The notes under the pieces: generated by a model
What the model was told of the DNA's origin: nothing
Seen by the model: the letters and a program-made list of their open reading frames with translations, nothing else
Database searches by the model: none
Part shown: piece by piece, positions 14,697 to 16,801 of the stretch
Layout: each line of letters starts with the position of its first letter
How positions within the stretch are numbered: the first letter of the stretch is position 1
Made by a program: the position numbers and the translations under genes
Source of the DNA: Sulfurimonas sp.
GTDB taxonomy: Bacteria > Campylobacterota > Campylobacteria > Campylobacterales > Sulfurimonadaceae
Assembly: GCA_021157665.1 (NCBI GenBank)
Contig: JAGGWE010000151.1
Coordinates: 1 to 16,801 of the forward strand
Length of the DNA stretch: 16,801 bases
Reading direction: 5' to 3'

Positions 14697-15528
14697 TATT
14701 TTCTCCCGTTTTCTTCTTATTTGCGAATGTTCTTATTGAAAATCTTAAGGCATCATCATCACATACTTCTATACATCGTGCACAGTTTGTACACTCTCCC
14801 GATAGAACAGGTAAACTCTCTTTACCAATCATATGTAAGACTTGTTTCTCAGGACAAACATCTTTACACTTCATACATAGAGTACAATTTTCTTCTAAGT
14901 GATGTACTCTAATTAAACTAAATTTACCAACTAGTGAATAAAATCCACCAAGTGGGCATATATGACCACACCATCCATTTTTTAGGACAAATAGGTCAAA
15001 AAGAAAAATAATAAGCATCGCTGCCCAACCAAAACCTAAACCAAATACAATCCCTCTATGAACCATAGATATAGGAGATATAAACTCAAAAGCTGTTACT
15101 CCCATTATAAATGAAAGGATTAAGCTTAAAGCTAGTACCCAGTATCTTATATTTCTCGATGCTGGTTGTTTAACACCTTGAATACGATCCATTCCTATTA
15201 TTCTTCGTGTAAATGCTGCTGCATCAGTTATCATATTTATAGGGCATATCCAACTACAAAAGACACGACCGCCTATAAGTAGATAAAATATACCAATAAC
15301 TGCCACACCTATGAGTAAATCTGCTGATAAGACAGCACCTGCCGCTAACATTTGTAATGCAGCATAAGGATCACTCATAGGTACAAAATTTAAAAAGATT
15401 GATGAACTAAGATTTCCCATAAGGATAGTCCATCCCCAAGCATTCGCTCCAAAATATAGAACTAGCAAACCGATTTGTGTTGTTCTTCTTAAAATAAGGT
15501 ATCTGTAGTTATTCCATAATGTTCCCAT
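14680..15528 (-). CDS. napH: NapH, membrane quinol dehydrogenase iron-sulfur subunit
   Basis: Inner-membrane protein that with NapG oxidises menaquinol and sends electrons to NapB; in Campylobacterota this pair replaces NapC. Four hydrophobic helices are visible (about 18-37, 66-86, 130-150 and 163-182). Two Cys-x3-Cys-Pro motifs (C91/C95/P96 and C187/C191/P192) and two cytoplasmic-side [4Fe-4S] motifs (C215/C218/C221/C225 and C246/C249/C252/C256) are complete. The 282-residue length is normal. The start overlaps the napG stop by one base (TAATG), with a G-rich ribosome site 10 nt upstream. Confidence 0.95.
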   Translation of the reverse strand: MGTLWNNYRYLILRRTTQIGLLVLYFGANAWGWTILMGNLSSSIFLNFVPMSDPYAALQMLAAGAVLSADLLIGVAVIGIFYLLIGGRVFCSWICPINMITDAAAFTRRIIGMDRIQGVKQPASRNIRYWVLALSLILSFIMGVTAFEFISPISMVHRGIVFGLGFGWAAMLIIFLFDLFVLKNGWCGHICPLGGFYSLVGKFSLIRVHHLEENCTLCMKCKDVCPEKQVLHMIGKESLPVLSGECTNCARCIEVCDDDALRFSIRTFANKKKTGENNENNE

Positions 15529-16352
15529 TAGTATAAGTCCCCCAGTCCATCATTTAAAGAGTCTATAGCACTCTTTTTACTTCTCTCAGTTACGGTTTTG
15601 ATTTCTTTAGCATTTTTTAAACGCTTTTCGTCCTCTTTATCCCAACCTTTGATATAGTAATCACCAGCTCTACCCATCGCAGTTTCCCTTGGAAGAATAA
15701 AGATAGCAGCTTTTTCAGTTACACATGCTCTTTCGCATAATCCACATCCAGTACAAGCATCGCTATGCACTATAGGTTTCATAAAGGCATGTTTACCAGT
15801 TCTAGTATTCTTTTCGTATTCAATAGTTATTGCTTTACCCATAAGTGGACAAGCTCTATAACAAGCATCACATTGAATTCCCCAAAAAGCTATACAGCTC
15901 TCATCATCAACTACTGCAAGACCCATGTCAGCTACATTAATATCTAACTCTCCATCAGTTGTTACACTAGCTTCATCTAATGCACCAGTAGGACATACTG
16001 GTACACAAGGAATATCTGGACACATATAACAAGGTATATCTCTAGGGACAAAATATGGAGTTCCTAGAGGTTTATGATCACCCGGTTTAGCAAGTAATAG
16101 TGTATCGTACGGACATGCTAAAACACAAAGTCCACACTTGATACATGTTTTTAAAAAATCTTCTTCTTTAATGGCTCCTGGTGGGCGTAGGAGAAGTTCT
16201 GAAGCTGTAACTTCATCTATATACGCACTCCATACAAAACCACCCATCGTCGCGAGACCTACGCCTCGCGCCATATTAAGAATAAATTTTCTTCTATCAC
16301 TTAATGGTTGTTTTTTAATTTTCTTTTTTACTTCAGGTCTGTTTTCGCTCAA
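15528..16352 (-). CDS. napG: NapG, Tat-exported ferredoxin-type subunit
   Basis: Periplasmic iron-sulfur partner of NapH. The N-terminus carries a twin-arginine signal, SDRRKFIL with R20 and R21, followed by a hydrophobic stretch, so it is folded in the cytoplasm and exported by Tat, possibly remaining anchored. Four [4Fe-4S] Cys groups are complete: C70/C73/C76/C80, C108/C111/C116/C120, C153/C161/C164/C168 and C200/C203/C206/C210. The C-terminal 40 residues are charged. The start is TTG, with AAGGGA 9 nt upstream; it lies 29 bp after napA. Confidence 0.95.
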   Translation of the reverse strand: MSENRPEVKKKIKKQPLSDRRKFILNMARGVGLATMGGFVWSAYIDEVTASELLLRPPGAIKEEDFLKTCIKCGLCVLACPYDTLLLAKPGDHKPLGTPYFVPRDIPCYMCPDIPCVPVCPTGALDEASVTTDGELDINVADMGLAVVDDESCIAFWGIQCDACYRACPLMGKAITIEYEKNTRTGKHAFMKPIVHSDACTGCGLCERACVTEKAAIFILPRETAMGRAGDYYIKGWDKEDEKRLKNAKEIKTVTERSKKSAIDSLNDGLGDLY

Positions 16353-16361
16353 AACGATACT

Positions 16362-16367
16362 TCCCTT
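16362..16367 (-). promoter_or_regulatory. Shine-Dalgarno supporting the napG TTG start
   Basis: AAGGGA on the minus strand, 9 nt before TTG at 16352; there is no in-frame ATG nearby. Confidence 0.6.
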
Positions 16368-16381
16368 ATCTTTAATTTATT

Positions 16382-16801
16382 TTATGCTTTGTAAATTTTT
16401 ACAGCACATTTTTTATAATCTGTTTGTTTTGACTGCGGACATGTTGCATCAAGACAAACTTTGTTTATAAATACTTTTTCATCGAACCATGGAACAAATA
16501 CAAGTCCACGAGATGGTCTATTTCTACCACGAGTTTCAACTCTAGCTTTTACTTTACCACGACGAGATTCAACCCAGCATAAACCACCTTGTTTAAGGTC
16601 TTTATCTTTAGCATCTTGTGGGTGCATATAACATAGAGCTTCCGGAACTGAACGATATAGTTCAGGTACACGCATAGTCATAGTTCCTGAGTGCCAGTGC
16701 TCAAGTACACGACCTGTACATAACCACGTGTCGGATTAAGCATCTGGAATTTCAGGAGGATCTTCGTAAAAACGAGTATAAAATTGAAAAAAAAAGTGAC
16801 A
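16382..16801 (-). CDS. napA: NapA, catalytic subunit of periplasmic nitrate reductase, 3' part only, with an in-frame TAA
   Basis: C-terminal end of the molybdenum-bis-guanine-dinucleotide enzyme that reduces nitrate to nitrite. The homology runs to the window edge: EDPPEIPDA, then WLCTGRVLEHWHSGTM, MRVPELYRSVPEAL, VETRGRNRP and a LDATCPQSKQTDYKKCAVK ending, matching the cofactor-binding domain of NapA. Between PEIPDA and WLCTGR the frame contains TAA at 16736-16738, where four residues such as Glu-Tyr-Pro-x are expected. Homology continues in the same frame on both sides, and the last bases include a run of nine A, so a sequence error at a contig end is as likely as a real nonsense mutation. 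The ATG at 16681 is internal, not a start. Confidence 0.85.

Noticed and set aside
14672..14912. Two overlapping plus-strand open frames opposite napH
   Set aside because: Both lie on the complement of the napH Fe-S region; their Cys/His content is a by-product of the real gene.
15765..16470. Plus-strand open frames opposite napG and napA
   Set aside because: They are shadows of napG and of the napA-napG junction, with no homology or ribosome site.
1..16801. CRISPR array, prophage, transposase, toxin-antitoxin or restriction genes
   Set aside because: No spaced direct repeats, mobile-element proteins or defence-gene motifs were seen on either strand.

Overview
The window is AT-rich, gene-dense DNA from a member of the Campylobacterota, most likely a Sulfurimonas-like chemolithotroph (inference). 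The main reasons are a periplasmic nitrate reductase operon in the order napA-G-H-B-F-L-D with no napC, frequent TTG start codons set by clear Shine-Dalgarno sequences, and the sequence character of the MsbA, HemN and Lgt homologues. Both window edges cut genes. No rRNA, tRNA, CRISPR array, prophage or recognisable transposase gene is present.

Positions 1-7762 carry a tightly packed plus-strand run in two parts. The first is a cell-envelope group: an LTA-synthase-like phosphoglycerol transferase cut at its 5' end, an MsbA-type lipid flippase, and a small WaaP/Kdo-kinase-like protein whose catalytic Asp position is Gly. After a 59-bp gap come hemN (anaerobic haem synthesis), a GlcF/HdrD-like Fe-S oxidoreductase and lgt (lipoprotein maturation).

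Positions 7763-8030, between the convergent lgt and DUF2062 genes, are filled almost exactly by a 265-bp inverted-repeat element. It has 32-nt outer arms, two inner stems and several small hairpins, and folds as a three-way junction. Its four wobble positions are G-U compatible only in plus-strand RNA. This is the most unusual object in the window.

Positions 8031-11000 hold ordinary housekeeping genes: a DUF2062 membrane protein (minus), an RhlE-like DEAD-box helicase (plus), a small cupin (minus) and truC (plus). The cupin and truC start only 34 bp apart. Their overlapping divergent promoters place the -10 boxes so close to the start codons that both mRNAs could be leaderless.

Positions 10997-16801, all minus strand, form the nap operon: napA (3' part only, with an in-frame TAA near the window edge), napG, napH, napB, napF, napL, an Aer/CetB-like PAS protein, napD and two unrecognised small proteins. 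NapG and NapH take electrons from menaquinol and pass them through the dihaem NapB to NapA, which reduces nitrate in the periplasm. NapF, NapL and NapD serve maturation. The PAS protein suggests redox or energy sensing tied to nitrate respiration. The last two genes are translationally coupled to napD and are good candidates for undescribed Nap accessory factors.
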